Below, in pieces: positions 25,867 through 33,599 of a stretch of 64,000 bases of DNA. Source of the stretch: Denitromonas sp. (GTDB lineage: Bacteria; Pseudomonadota; Gammaproteobacteria; Burkholderiales; Rhodocyclaceae); contig NZ_JAUCBR010000004.1 in assembly GCF_034676725.1 (NCBI RefSeq), forward strand, positions 2,123,501-2,187,500. Direction: 5' to 3'. The stretch's first letter is position 1. Every line of letters begins with the position of its first letter. Made by a program: the position numbers and the translations under genes. The notes beneath the pieces are model-generated. The model was given only the letters and a program-made list of their open reading frames with translations. It had not been told where the DNA came from and ran no database searches.

Positions 25867-27192
25867 GTGGCAAAGCAACCCGCGACCCTCGGCAACCAGG
25901 GCAAGTTTGGTGATTTGCGTCGCCGACTGATGTTCCTGTTGGGGGCGCTGGTGGTGTATCGCATCGGCGCGCACATCCCTGTGCCTGGCATTGATCCGCA
26001 GCGTTTGGCGGAACTGTTCCAGACCCAGCAGGGCGGCATTCTGGGTGTGTTCAACCTGTTTTCCGGTGGTGCGCTGTCGAGATTCACCATCTTCGCGCTC
26101 GGGATCATGCCGTATATCTCTGCATCGATCATCATGCAGCTGATGAGCGTGGCCTCGCCGCAGCTCGAAGCCTTGAAGAAGGAAGGTGAGGCGGGCCGTC
26201 GCAAGATCACGCAATACACGCGCTACGGCACCCTGGCACTGGCGCTGTTTCAGGCGATCGGTATTTCGGTGGCCCTCGAAGGGCAGCCGGGGCTGGTGCT
26301 GGACCCGGGGCTGATGTTCCGCTTCGTGACGGTGGCGACGCTGGTGACCGGGACGATGTTCCTGATGTGGCTTGGCGAACAGATCACCGAGCGGGGTCTT
26401 GGCAACGGCATTTCGCTAATCATCTTTGCGGGCATTGCCTCTGGCCTGCCAAGCGCGATCGGCGGTTTGTTCGAGCTGGTGCGAACCGGCGCGATGCACC
26501 CCTTCACGGCTCTGTTCATCTGCATCCTGGTGGTGCTGGTGACCGCGCTGGTGGTGTTCGTCGAGCGGGGGCAGCGCAAGATTCTGGTGAATTACGCCAA
26601 ACGTCAGGTCGGCAACAAGGTGTACGGTGGGCAAAGCTCCCATCTGCCGCTGAAGCTGAACATGGCGGGCGTGATTCCCCCGATCTTTGCGTCGAGCATC
26701 ATCCTGTTCCCGGCGACGCTGGGACAGTGGTTCGGCGCATCGGAAGGGATGACCTGGTTGCGGGATATTTCCGCCACCCTGGCGCCGGGACAGCCGATCT
26801 ACGTCATGTTGTACGCCGCTGCCATCGTGTTTTTCTGCTTCTTCTACACCGCGCTGGTCTTTAATGCGCGGGAGACGGCAGACAACCTGAAGAAGAGCGG
26901 TGCGTTCGTGCCGGGCATTCGTCCAGGTGAGCAGACGGCACGATACATCGATCGCATCCTGATGCGATTGACCATGGCTGGCGCGGTGTACATCACGCTG
27001 GTGTGTCTGCTTCCTGAGTTTCTGATTCTGAAGTGGAACGTGCCGTTTTATTTCGGGGGGACCTCGCTGCTGATCATCGTTGTCGTGACGATGGACTTCA
27101 TGGCGCAGGTTCAGGCTTACATCATGTCGCACCAGTACGAGAGCCTGTTGAAGAAGGCGAACTTCAAGGGTGCGGGAATGCCGATGCGGTAA
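25867..27192 (+). CDS. secY: Protein translocase channel subunit SecY
   Basis: SecY is the pore of the Sec translocon. The 441-aa product starts at GTG 25867 and shows about ten membrane helices. The signatures GIMPYISASIIMQLM and NGISLIIFAGIASGLP and the cytoplasmic loop around FVERGQRKILVNYAKRQVG are present. It lies at the end of the spc operon, in the same cluster as its partner secE. Confidence 0.97.
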   Translation: MAKQPATLGNQGKFGDLRRRLMFLLGALVVYRIGAHIPVPGIDPQRLAELFQTQQGGILGVFNLFSGGALSRFTIFALGIMPYISASIIMQLMSVASPQLEALKKEGEAGRRKITQYTRYGTLALALFQAIGISVALEGQPGLVLDPGLMFRFVTVATLVTGTMFLMWLGEQITERGLGNGISLIIFAGIASGLPSAIGGLFELVRTGAMHPFTALFICILVVLVTALVVFVERGQRKILVNYAKRQVGNKVYGGQSSHLPLKLNMAGVIPPIFASSIILFPATLGQWFGASEGMTWLRDISATLAPGQPIYVMLYAAAIVFFCFFYTALVFNARETADNLKKSGAFVPGIRPGEQTARYIDRILMRLTMAGAVYITLVCLLPEFLILKWNVPFYFGGTSLLIIVVVTMDFMAQVQAYIMSHQYESLLKKANFKGAGMPMR

Positions 27193-27199
27193 GAGCGCC

Positions 27200-27418
27200 A
27201 TGACGAAGGAAGACGGCATCGAGATGCAGGGGGAAGTGCTTGAAACGCTTCCCAATGCGATGTTTAAGGTACGCCTGGAAAATGGCCACACAGTACTTGG
27301 CCACATTTCCGGGAAGATGCGCATGCACTACATTCGGATCCTGCCTGGGGACCGCGTCACAGTGCAATTGACGCCATACGATCTGACCAAGGGGCGGATA
27401 GTTTTCCGCTCCAAGTAA
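27200..27418 (+). CDS. infA: Translation initiation factor IF-1
   Basis: IF-1 is an OB-fold protein that blocks the ribosomal A site during initiation. The 72-aa product starts MTKEDGIEMQGEVLETLPNA and includes GHISGKMRMHYIRILPGDRV. An upstream in-frame start at 27170 would lie inside secY and add non-family residues. infA between secY and rpmJ is the common order in beta- and some other proteobacteria. Confidence 0.95.
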   Translation: MTKEDGIEMQGEVLETLPNAMFKVRLENGHTVLGHISGKMRMHYIRILPGDRVTVQLTPYDLTKGRIVFRSK

Positions 27419-27439
27419 CAGAATCTTCAGGAGAAAGAA

Positions 27440-27553
27440 ATGAGAGTTCAGGCTTCAGTGAAGCGCCTCTGCCGAAACTGCAAGATCATTCGCCGCAAGG
27501 GCGTGGTTCGTGTGATTTGCACCGATCCGCGTCACAAGCAGCGCCAGGGTTGA
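27440..27553 (+). CDS. rpmJ: 50S ribosomal protein L36
   Basis: L36 is a 37-aa zinc-binding protein that completes the large subunit. The sequence MRVQASVKRLCRNCKIIRRK has the first cysteine pair. A later cysteine and histidine (ICTDPRHKQRQG) finish the C-x2-C-x12-C-x4-H zinc site. This is the zinc-containing paralogue. AGGAG lies 9 nt upstream. Its stop codon overlaps the promoter of the alpha operon. Confidence 0.95.
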   Translation: MRVQASVKRLCRNCKIIRRKGVVRVICTDPRHKQRQG

Positions 27554-27578
27554 TAGCGACAGCTATCACAACTATAAT
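27550..27578 (+). promoter_or_regulatory. alpha operon promoter before rpsM
   Basis: TTGATA (27550-27555) and TATAAT (27573-27578) are separated by 17 nt. The -35 box overlaps the rpmJ stop codon. A dyad, TGATAGC (27551-27557) with GCTATCA (27562-27568), overlaps the -35 box and spacer. This layout resembles that of the spc promoter. Confidence 0.75.
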
Positions 27579-27606
27579 TTAAGGTTTAACTTTCTGGGGT
27601 GATCGG

Positions 27607-27969
27607 ATGGCCCGTATTGCTGGGGTAAACATTCCCAATCACAAACACGCGGAAATCGCTTTGACGGCGATCTTCGGGGTTGGCCGGACTCGCGCGCAAA
27701 AGATTTGCGACGCAGCCGGTGTTGCACGTTCGACGAAGATCAAGGATTTGACCGAGTCGGATATGGAGCGTCTGCGCGACGAGGTGGGCAAGTTCTCGGT
27801 TGAAGGCGATTTGCGTCGTGAAATCACGATGAGCATCAAGCGCCTGATGGACCTGAGTTGCTATCGTGGGCTGCGCCATCGTCGCGGTCTGCCGTGCCGT
27901 GGTCAGCGGACCCGCACCAACGCCCGCACCCGCAAGGGACCGCGCAAGGCAATTGCCGGCAAGAAGTGA
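27607..27969 (+). CDS. rpsM: 30S ribosomal protein S13
   Basis: S13 sits at the top of the 30S head and bridges to the 50S subunit. The 120-aa product starts MARIAGVNIPNHKHAEIALT. The helix-two-turn-helix motif and the C-terminal basic tail with RGLPCRGQRTRTNARTRKGP are present. It opens the alpha operon. Confidence 0.97.
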   Translation: MARIAGVNIPNHKHAEIALTAIFGVGRTRAQKICDAAGVARSTKIKDLTESDMERLRDEVGKFSVEGDLRREITMSIKRLMDLSCYRGLRHRRGLPCRGQRTRTNARTRKGPRKAIAGKK

Positions 27970-27981
27970 TAGAGACGAGAT

Positions 27982-28371
27982 ATGGCTAAGACTGCAACCA
28001 AAGTTCGCAAGAAGGTCAAGAAGAACGTTGCCGAAGGCATCGTTCATGTTCATGCGAGCTTCAACAACACGATCATCACCATCACGGACCGCCAGGGCAA
28101 CGCCTTGTCGTGGGCCACTTCCGGTGGTGCCGGCTTCAAGGGCTCGCGCAAGAGCACTCCGTTCGCAGCGCAGGTGGCCGCAGAAGCCGCTGGCAAGGCC
28201 GCGCAGGAATGCGGCGTGAAGAACGTCGAAGTGCGCATCAAGGGCCCGGGTCCGGGGCGTGAGTCGTCGGTGCGTGCGCTGAACGCGCTGGGTATCAAGG
28301 TGACCAGCATCACCGATATCACGCCGATCCCGCACAACGGTTGCCGGCCGCCCAAAAAGCGCCGTATCTAA
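27982..28371 (+). CDS. rpsK: 30S ribosomal protein S11
   Basis: S11 forms part of the platform of the 30S subunit near the mRNA exit. The 129-aa product contains HASFNNTIITITDRQGN and the C-terminal signature DITPIPHNGCRPPKKRR. It is separated by 12-13 nt from its neighbours. Confidence 0.97.
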   Translation: MAKTATKVRKKVKKNVAEGIVHVHASFNNTIITITDRQGNALSWATSGGAGFKGSRKSTPFAAQVAAEAAGKAAQECGVKNVEVRIKGPGPGRESSVRALNALGIKVTSITDITPIPHNGCRPPKKRRI

Positions 28372-28384
28372 CAAGGAGTAAAAC

Positions 28385-29014
28385 GTGGCCCGCAATCTTG
28401 ATCCCAAGTGCCGCCAGTGCCGCCGTGAAGGCGAGAAGCTGTTCCTGAAAGGCGAGAAGTGCTTTACCGATAAGTGCGCCATCGAGCGCCGCGCCTATGC
28501 GCCGGGTCAGCACGGTCAGCGTTCCGGTCAGCGCATGTCCGGGTACGGTGTTCAGCTGCGCGAAAAGCAGAAGATCCGTCGTCTGTACGGCGTGCTCGAG
28601 CGTCAGTTCCGCAAAGTGTATTCCGAGGCAGATCGTCGCCGCGGCCAGACCGGTGAAAACCTGCTCCAGCTGCTCGAAGGCCGTCTCGACTCCGTCGCCT
28701 ACCGCATGGGTTTTGGCGTCTCGCGCGCCGAAGCTCGCCAGATCGTTCGCCACAACGGCGTGCTGGTCAATGGTCAGCGTGTGAACATCCCGTCCTACAA
28801 CGTGCGTCCGGGTGATGTCGTTGAAGTGACCGAAGGCGTTCGTGGCACCCTGCGTGTCAAGGCCGCTCTGGAAGCCGCCGAGTCGCGTGGTTTCCCCGAG
28901 TGGATCGAAGTCGATGTGAAGGCCGGCAAGGGCGTGTTCAAAGCCTACCCGCAGCGCAGCGAACTGCCCGCTACGCTGAACGAAGGTCTGGTCGTCGAAC
29001 TTTACTCCCGCTAA
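28385..29014 (+). CDS. rpsD: 30S ribosomal protein S4
   Basis: S4 initiates 30S assembly and in E. coli represses the alpha operon. The 209-aa product starts at GTG 28385 with AAGGAG upstream. It carries four N-terminal cysteines (CRQCRREGEKL, GEKCFTDKC) that may bind zinc, and the S4 RNA-binding domain from about residue 98. Confidence 0.97.
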   Translation: MARNLDPKCRQCRREGEKLFLKGEKCFTDKCAIERRAYAPGQHGQRSGQRMSGYGVQLREKQKIRRLYGVLERQFRKVYSEADRRRGQTGENLLQLLEGRLDSVAYRMGFGVSRAEARQIVRHNGVLVNGQRVNIPSYNVRPGDVVEVTEGVRGTLRVKAALEAAESRGFPEWIEVDVKAGKGVFKAYPQRSELPATLNEGLVVELYSR

Positions 29015-29053
29015 TTGCGGCTTCTGACGTAATTTGCGAAACAAGGACTGCTG

Positions 29054-30034
29054 ATGCAAAGCAATGTACTGCTGAAACCGCGCATCATTGACGTACAAAG
29101 CCTGTCGACCGTGCATGCACGTGTCACGATGGAGCCGTTCGAGCGCGGATTCGGACACACGCTCGGTAACGCCCTGCGTCGGATTTTGCTCTCGTCGCTT
29201 CCGGGGTGTGCACCGACTGAAGTGAGCATTCAGGGCGTGCTGCACGAGTACTCCACGCTGGACGGTGTGCGCGAAGACGTTGTCGACCTGCTGCTGAACC
29301 TCAAGGGCGTCGTGCTCAAGATGCACAACCGCACCGAGGCAACGCTGCGCCTGGCCAAGACCGGTGAAGGCGTCGTGACCGCGGCAGACATCGAAACGAC
29401 CCATGACGTCGAGGTGATCAACCCCGACTTCGTGATCGCGCACCTGGCGCCGGGCGGCAAGCTCGACATGGAAATCAAGATCGAGGAAGGCCGGGGCTAT
29501 CAGCCGGCCAACCAGCGCCCGACCAATGGCGAGTCGAAGGCCATCGGCCATGTCGTGCTGGACGCCTCGTTCAGCCCGGTGCGTCGCGTGAGCTACAAGG
29601 TCGAGAGCGCCCGGGTTGAACAGCGTACCGACCTCGATCGCCTGGTGATCGACATCGAAACCAACGGTGCGGTCGATCCGGAAGAAGCGATCCGCTTTGC
29701 CGCGCGCGTGCTGGTCGATCAGCTGTCCGTGTTCGCAGACCTGGAAGGGACGCCGGTTGAAGTCGAAGCGGCGCAAGCCCCGACGATCGATCCGGTGCTG
29801 CTGCGCCCGGTGGATGATCTGGAGCTGACGGTTCGCTCGGCGAACTGCCTCAAGGCTGAGAACATCTACTACATCGGTGACCTGATCCAGCGGACGGAAA
29901 CCGAACTGCTCAAGACGCCGAATCTCGGACGCAAGTCGCTCAACGAGATCAAGGAAGTGCTCGCCTCGCGCGGCCTGACGCTCGGCATGAAGTTGGAAAA
30001 TTGGCCGCCGGCCGGGCTCGAGAAGCTCGGTTGA
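29054..30034 (+). CDS. rpoA: RNA polymerase alpha subunit
   Basis: RpoA dimerises to start polymerase assembly, and its C-terminal domain binds UP elements and activators. The 326-aa product has the N-terminal motif PFERGFGHTLGNALRRILLS and the C-terminal domain with RSANCLKAENIYYIGDLIQR and TPNLGRKSLNEIKEVL. It is complete and lies in its usual place before rplQ. Confidence 0.97.
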   Translation: MQSNVLLKPRIIDVQSLSTVHARVTMEPFERGFGHTLGNALRRILLSSLPGCAPTEVSIQGVLHEYSTLDGVREDVVDLLLNLKGVVLKMHNRTEATLRLAKTGEGVVTAADIETTHDVEVINPDFVIAHLAPGGKLDMEIKIEEGRGYQPANQRPTNGESKAIGHVVLDASFSPVRRVSYKVESARVEQRTDLDRLVIDIETNGAVDPEEAIRFAARVLVDQLSVFADLEGTPVEVEAAQAPTIDPVLLRPVDDLELTVRSANCLKAENIYYIGDLIQRTETELLKTPNLGRKSLNEIKEVLASRGLTLGMKLENWPPAGLEKLG

Positions 30035-30060
30035 TTCGGCAGGGATAAAGGAACGAGATC

Positions 30061-30468
30061 ATGCGTCACCGTAACGGTCTTCGCAAGCTGAACCGCACCA
30101 GTGCACACCGCCAGGCAATGTTCCGCAACATGGCGAATGCGCTGCTGCAGCACGAAGTCATCAAGACGACTCTCCCCAAGGCGAAGGAACTGCGCCGGGT
30201 GGTGGAGCCCCTCATCACGCTGAGCAAGAAAGCGACCGTGGCTAACCGCCGCCTGGCTTTCGACCGTCTGCGCGATCGCGACATGGTGGTCAAGCTCTTT
30301 GACGAGCTGGGCCCGCGCTATGCGACCCGCAACGGCGGCTACCTGCGCATCCTGAAGTTCGGTTTCCGCGACGGCGACAACGCGCCGATGGCGATCGTCG
30401 AACTGCTGGATCGCCCGGAAGAGGCTTCGGCCCCGGTCGAAGCGCCTGCTGAAGAGCAAGCTGCTTGA
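30061..30468 (+). CDS. rplQ: 50S ribosomal protein L17
   Basis: L17 lies near the tunnel exit. The 135-aa product begins MRHRNGLRKLNRTSAHRQAM and contains HEVIKTTLPKAKELRRVVEP. It has a short acidic, alanine-rich C-terminal extension. It is the last gene of the super-cluster, and an intrinsic terminator follows. Confidence 0.97.
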   Translation: MRHRNGLRKLNRTSAHRQAMFRNMANALLQHEVIKTTLPKAKELRRVVEPLITLSKKATVANRRLAFDRLRDRDMVVKLFDELGPRYATRNGGYLRILKFGFRDGDNAPMAIVELLDRPEEASAPVEAPAEEQAA

Positions 30469-30514
30469 GGTACTGACCGCTTCGGGCGTTTGCCCGCAGG
30501 TTGTGGTCTGGAAG

Positions 30515-30541
30515 ACGCCCCGATTCGATCGGGGCGTTTTT
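30515..30541 (+). terminator. Intrinsic terminator after rplQ
   Basis: ACGCCCCGAT (30515-30524) pairs perfectly with ATCGGGGCGT (30528-30537) around a TCG loop, followed by a T tract. It closes the + strand ribosomal cluster and faces the convergent hslR gene. Confidence 0.92.
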
Positions 30542-30600
30542 GCTTTCTGAGGCGCCGGTCATGACGTGGCTCGTCCTGCTGGCGCCCTTGGCGTGGTGGG

Positions 30601-30990
30601 CTATCGGTCGGCGCCTTCGTTGAAACGATGGATGGCCCGGCGGTCGCGCTTGGTCGGGCGCCCGCCGGTCCTGGCCGGCGCGCCGAGGCGTCGTTCGGTG
30701 CGCGCGGCGTCAGCTCGCGCGAGGCTCTCCGGCGTTTCGGCATACAGTAGCTGCGCGACCGGCGCCGGTCCCCGGGTGTCCGACAGGCCGGCAACGACGA
30801 GGGTGATCTTGCGCTCGCCGATTGTCAGATCGAGCGTGTCGCCTGTGTGCACGTTGCGCGCGGGTTTGGCGCGGGCGCCGTTGATGTGGACATGTCCGCC
30901 CTCGATCGCCGCCTTGGCCAGCCCGCGGGTCTTGAAAAAGCGTGCCGACCACAGCCATTTGTCGATACGTGTGCCGGTATCGCTGTTCAT
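30601..30990 (-). CDS. hslR: Ribosome-associated heat shock protein Hsp15 homologue
   Basis: The 129-aa product has an N-terminal S4 RNA-binding domain (RIDKWLWSARFFKTRGLAKA, then GGHVHINGARAKPARNV) and a basic C-terminal tail. Hsp15 binds stalled 50S subunits that carry nascent chains and helps recycle them. The ATG at 30990 overlaps the stop of the upstream response-regulator gene by 4 nt, so it is translated from the RegB/RegA-like operon. It converges with rplQ. Confidence 0.9.
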   Translation of the reverse strand: MNSDTGTRIDKWLWSARFFKTRGLAKAAIEGGHVHINGARAKPARNVHTGDTLDLTIGERKITLVVAGLSDTRGPAPVAQLLYAETPESLARADAARTERRLGAPARTGGRPTKRDRRAIHRFNEGADR

Positions 30991-31531
30991 TCGCGCACTG
31001 GCCGCTTTGACAGTTTGCGCTGCAGTGTCCGGCGGTGCATCTTGAGTGCTCGCGCGGTGGCCGAGATGTTGCCCTGATGCTCGGCCAGGACGCGCTGGAT
31101 GTGCTCCCATTCGAGCCGGTTCGACCGACATCGGTTCAAGCGGGGTGTCCTCGGCAGGCGCGCTGGCTGAGTCGGTGAGCGCGCGCAGGATGCTCTCCGA
31201 GTCGGCCGGTTTGGCGAGGTACTGGTGCGCGCCAAGCTTGATGGCGTTCGACGGCAGTGGTGATGCTGGCGTAGCCGGTGAGCACCACGATCCGGGTGTC
31301 CGGTCGCACTTCCCGCAGCGGCGCGATCAGGGGGAGCCCCGAGCTGCCGGCAAGGTTGAGGTCGAGGATCACCGCGTCCGGACGGTGTCGCCGCATCTCC
31401 TGCAGGGCGCTGGCGCCGTCATGGGTGCCGACGCAGTCGATGCCGTGCAGCGCCAGGGTGCGGCACAGGATGCGGTTGAAGGCCGGGTCGTCGTCGATGA
31501 CCAGGGCGGTCTGGATGCCGGGTGTCGTCAT
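30987..31531 (-). CDS. RegA/PrrA-type response regulator, interrupted by two frameshifts
   Basis: RegA-family regulators control respiration, photosynthesis or denitrification genes in response to redox state. The receiver is readable from MTTPGIQTALVIDDDPAFN to about residue 95, with the phosphate-accepting aspartate at 57 in VILDLNLAGSSG. Two single-base shifts follow, inside GTTCGAC at 31246-31252 and 31119-31125 (+ strand). After both are corrected the product is about 180 aa. It ends with the Fis-type helix-turn-helix RLEWEHIQRVLAEHQGNISA and TARALKMHRRTLQRKL. It overlaps the kinase gene and hslR by 4 nt each. It could be a true pseudogene, but sequence error is more likely. Confidence 0.82.
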
Positions 31532-32808
31532 GGGTTCAGGAGAGGCAGGTTGACGGTGGTGATGGTACCGCCACCTTCGCGAGCGGCGTAGTGCAGCGTG
31601 CCGCCGAAGGCTTCGATGGCGCCGAGACTGAGCAGCAGGCCGATGCCCAGGCCGCCACGGCCGGGGTCTGGTTTGGCGGGGGCCTGATGCAGGGTGTCGA
31701 GGATATCGGCAGGAATGCCCGGGCCGCGATCGAGAATGTCCAGCCGGAAGCGTTCGCCGTCGCGACGTGCGTCGAGGGTGACGCGGCGGTCAGGCGAGGC
31801 GGTGGCGGCGTTGTTGATGAGATTGTGCACCGCCTGGGTCAGTGACTGGTCTGCCACCATCCGCAAGCCGCCCAGCGGCGATGTGTCCGTGCAGTCGATG
31901 CGCACCTCGGGGCGTTGCGATTCGATGGTCATGACCAGCTCGTCCAGCCAGTCGGCCACATCGAGCGCACCGCCGGCTTCGACCCGCGCCTGGCCGCCGG
32001 AGGCCGTCAGGCGTGACAGGATCGCCCGGCAGTGACCGATCTGCTGCGCCATGATGCCGAGATCCTCGCGGGTTTCGGGATCATCGCAGCACTGCGCCTG
32101 GAGGTTGTCGACGATCAGCCGCATGGTGCCCAGCGGGGTGCCCATCTCATGGGCTGCGCCGGCGGCGAGGTTGGCCATGGCGACGATCCGCTCGTTGCGC
32201 AGGCGGCGTTCCCGTGCCTGGGCCAGGGCCATGTCGCGCGCACGCACGGCGGCGGTCATGCGCGAGACATACCAGGTGATCACCAGCGCCGACACTGCAA
32301 AGGTGCCCCACATGCCCGCCAGGTGCCAGTCGATGGCGCGGGTCGGGTCGGCCAGGCCGAGCGGCCGGTGGTAGATCCACAGCAGGGAATAGACGCCGAT
32401 CGAGACCACCGCCAGCAGCCAGGTTTGCATGACCGGCAGCACGGCGGCACCGACAGCAATCAGCGGCAGGAAGAGCGAAATGAGCGGATTGGTCGCGCCG
32501 CCGGTCAGGTAGAGCACGGCGCTCCAGGCCGCCAGGTCGATCAGCAGCTCGAGCAACAGGCTCCATGCACCGGGGTCGTCGCCGGGGCGCAGAAACCGTT
32601 GCGTGAGCAGGTTCCACAGGCCAAGCGCGGCGGCGATCAGCAGGATTGGCACGGCCGGGATGCGGATGTTCAGGGCCGGGGCCGCGCCGACGGCGAGCAC
32701 CAGCATGGCCAGCACCGTGTACCAGCGCAAAGAGACGAGCCGTGCCAGTGGGTTGCCGCCGGGGCGGGGCGTACGGGGGCTGGATGGGGTGGCCGGGTGC
32801 TTGAGCAT
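31528..32808 (-). CDS. RegB/PrrB-type redox sensor histidine kinase
   Basis: The 426-aa protein has six likely membrane helices between about residues 28 and 180. A GGATNPL motif at 103-109 matches the GGxxNPF quinone-site motif known in RegB. The phosphorylated histidine is H220 in GAAHEMGTPLGTM. Cysteine 260, in a QIGHCRAIL segment after the H box, is where RegB kinases have their redox-active cysteine. The ATPase domain ends with GGLGIGLLLSLGAIEAFGG. It is the first gene of a coupled operon with the RegA-like regulator and hslR. It probably senses quinone or redox state. Confidence 0.88.
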   Translation of the reverse strand: MLKHPATPSSPRTPRPGGNPLARLVSLRWYTVLAMLVLAVGAAPALNIRIPAVPILLIAAALGLWNLLTQRFLRPGDDPGAWSLLLELLIDLAAWSAVLYLTGGATNPLISLFLPLIAVGAAVLPVMQTWLLAVVSIGVYSLLWIYHRPLGLADPTRAIDWHLAGMWGTFAVSALVITWYVSRMTAAVRARDMALAQARERRLRNERIVAMANLAAGAAHEMGTPLGTMRLIVDNLQAQCCDDPETREDLGIMAQQIGHCRAILSRLTASGGQARVEAGGALDVADWLDELVMTIESQRPEVRIDCTDTSPLGGLRMVADQSLTQAVHNLINNAATASPDRRVTLDARRDGERFRLDILDRGPGIPADILDTLHQAPAKPDPGRGGLGIGLLLSLGAIEAFGGTLHYAAREGGGTITTVNLPLLNP

Positions 32809-32924
32809 CGCGTTCCATTATGGCGGAAGTGCCGTGGCCGCGGCGCGGTGCGACGAACTGCCGCAGTGTGCTCCTAATACATTGGAGTAGGCTGTTGCGC
32901 GACAAATCGACCGGAGAAAACCGC

Positions 32925-33389
32925 ATGAAGAACGCCAAACATCTGATCGCCGCCGTGGTGCTGGCCTGTAGCTCGGCCGCCGCCATGGCAGGCGAGGTGA
33001 CCGTCAGCGAACCGTGGGTGCGCGGGACGGTCGCTGCACAGCAGGCCACGGGCGCCTTCATGGGCCTGACCGCGGCCAAGCCGATGCGCCTGGTCGGTGC
33101 CAGCAGCCCGGTGGCGCCGGCTGTCGAGGTGCACGAGATGCGCATGGACAACGATGTCATGAAGATGCGCCAGGTCGAGGGCATCGACCTGCCGGCGGGG
33201 CAGCAGGTAGCCCTCAAGCCGGGTGGCTATCACATCATGTTGATGGGGCTGACGGCGCCGCTGACGCCGGGCATGAACGTGCCGATGACGCTCACCTTCG
33301 AAGGCGCTGACGGCACGCGCGAGACCGTCGAGGTCGACGCGCCGGTACGTGCCCTGGCATCGCCGGCGATGAAGCACGGCGCGCACTGA
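32925..33389 (+). CDS. Periplasmic copper chaperone, PCu(A)C family
   Basis: PCu(A)C proteins carry Cu(I) in the periplasm and help build the CuA or CuB centre of cytochrome oxidases. The 154-aa product has a signal peptide with likely cleavage after ...AAAMA (residue 22). It matches the H-x10-M-x21-H-x-M copper motif exactly at H70, M81, H103 and M105. The ATG at 32925 is preceded by GGAG. The gene is divergent from the RegB-like kinase, and a terminator follows at 33508-33528. The RegB/RegA neighbourhood suggests a link to respiratory oxidase assembly. Confidence 0.92.
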   Translation: MKNAKHLIAAVVLACSSAAAMAGEVTVSEPWVRGTVAAQQATGAFMGLTAAKPMRLVGASSPVAPAVEVHEMRMDNDVMKMRQVEGIDLPAGQQVALKPGGYHIMLMGLTAPLTPGMNVPMTLTFEGADGTRETVEVDAPVRALASPAMKHGAH

Positions 33390-33507
33390 GCGCCCCCCCG
33401 GGCGCAGCGTCTGCCGTCGGTGCCTTGAGGGCCGGCGGCGGCGCCATCAACGTTGTTTCGATACGCTGTCGCCGTCAGGCAACCGGCCACGGCTGCTCGA
33501 CGGCACG

Positions 33508-33528
33508 GCCGCCTGCGGGCGGCTTTTT
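33508..33528 (+). terminator. Intrinsic terminator after the PCu(A)C gene
   Basis: GCCGCC (33508-33513) pairs with GGCGGC (33518-33523) around TGCG, followed by five T residues. It separates the copper chaperone gene from galE. The rest of the 210-nt gap shows no gene. Confidence 0.82.
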
Positions 33529-33599
33529 CACGCCATTCACATGTCCTGTCACGCGGACGGGGTATCATCCGGCCGACACTTCATAGCGGAGATTTTGGC

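Noticed and set aside
27170..27199. Upstream in-frame start for infA
   Set aside because: It lies inside secY, adds ten unrelated residues and lacks a ribosome-binding site. The ATG at 27200 gives the canonical 72-aa protein.
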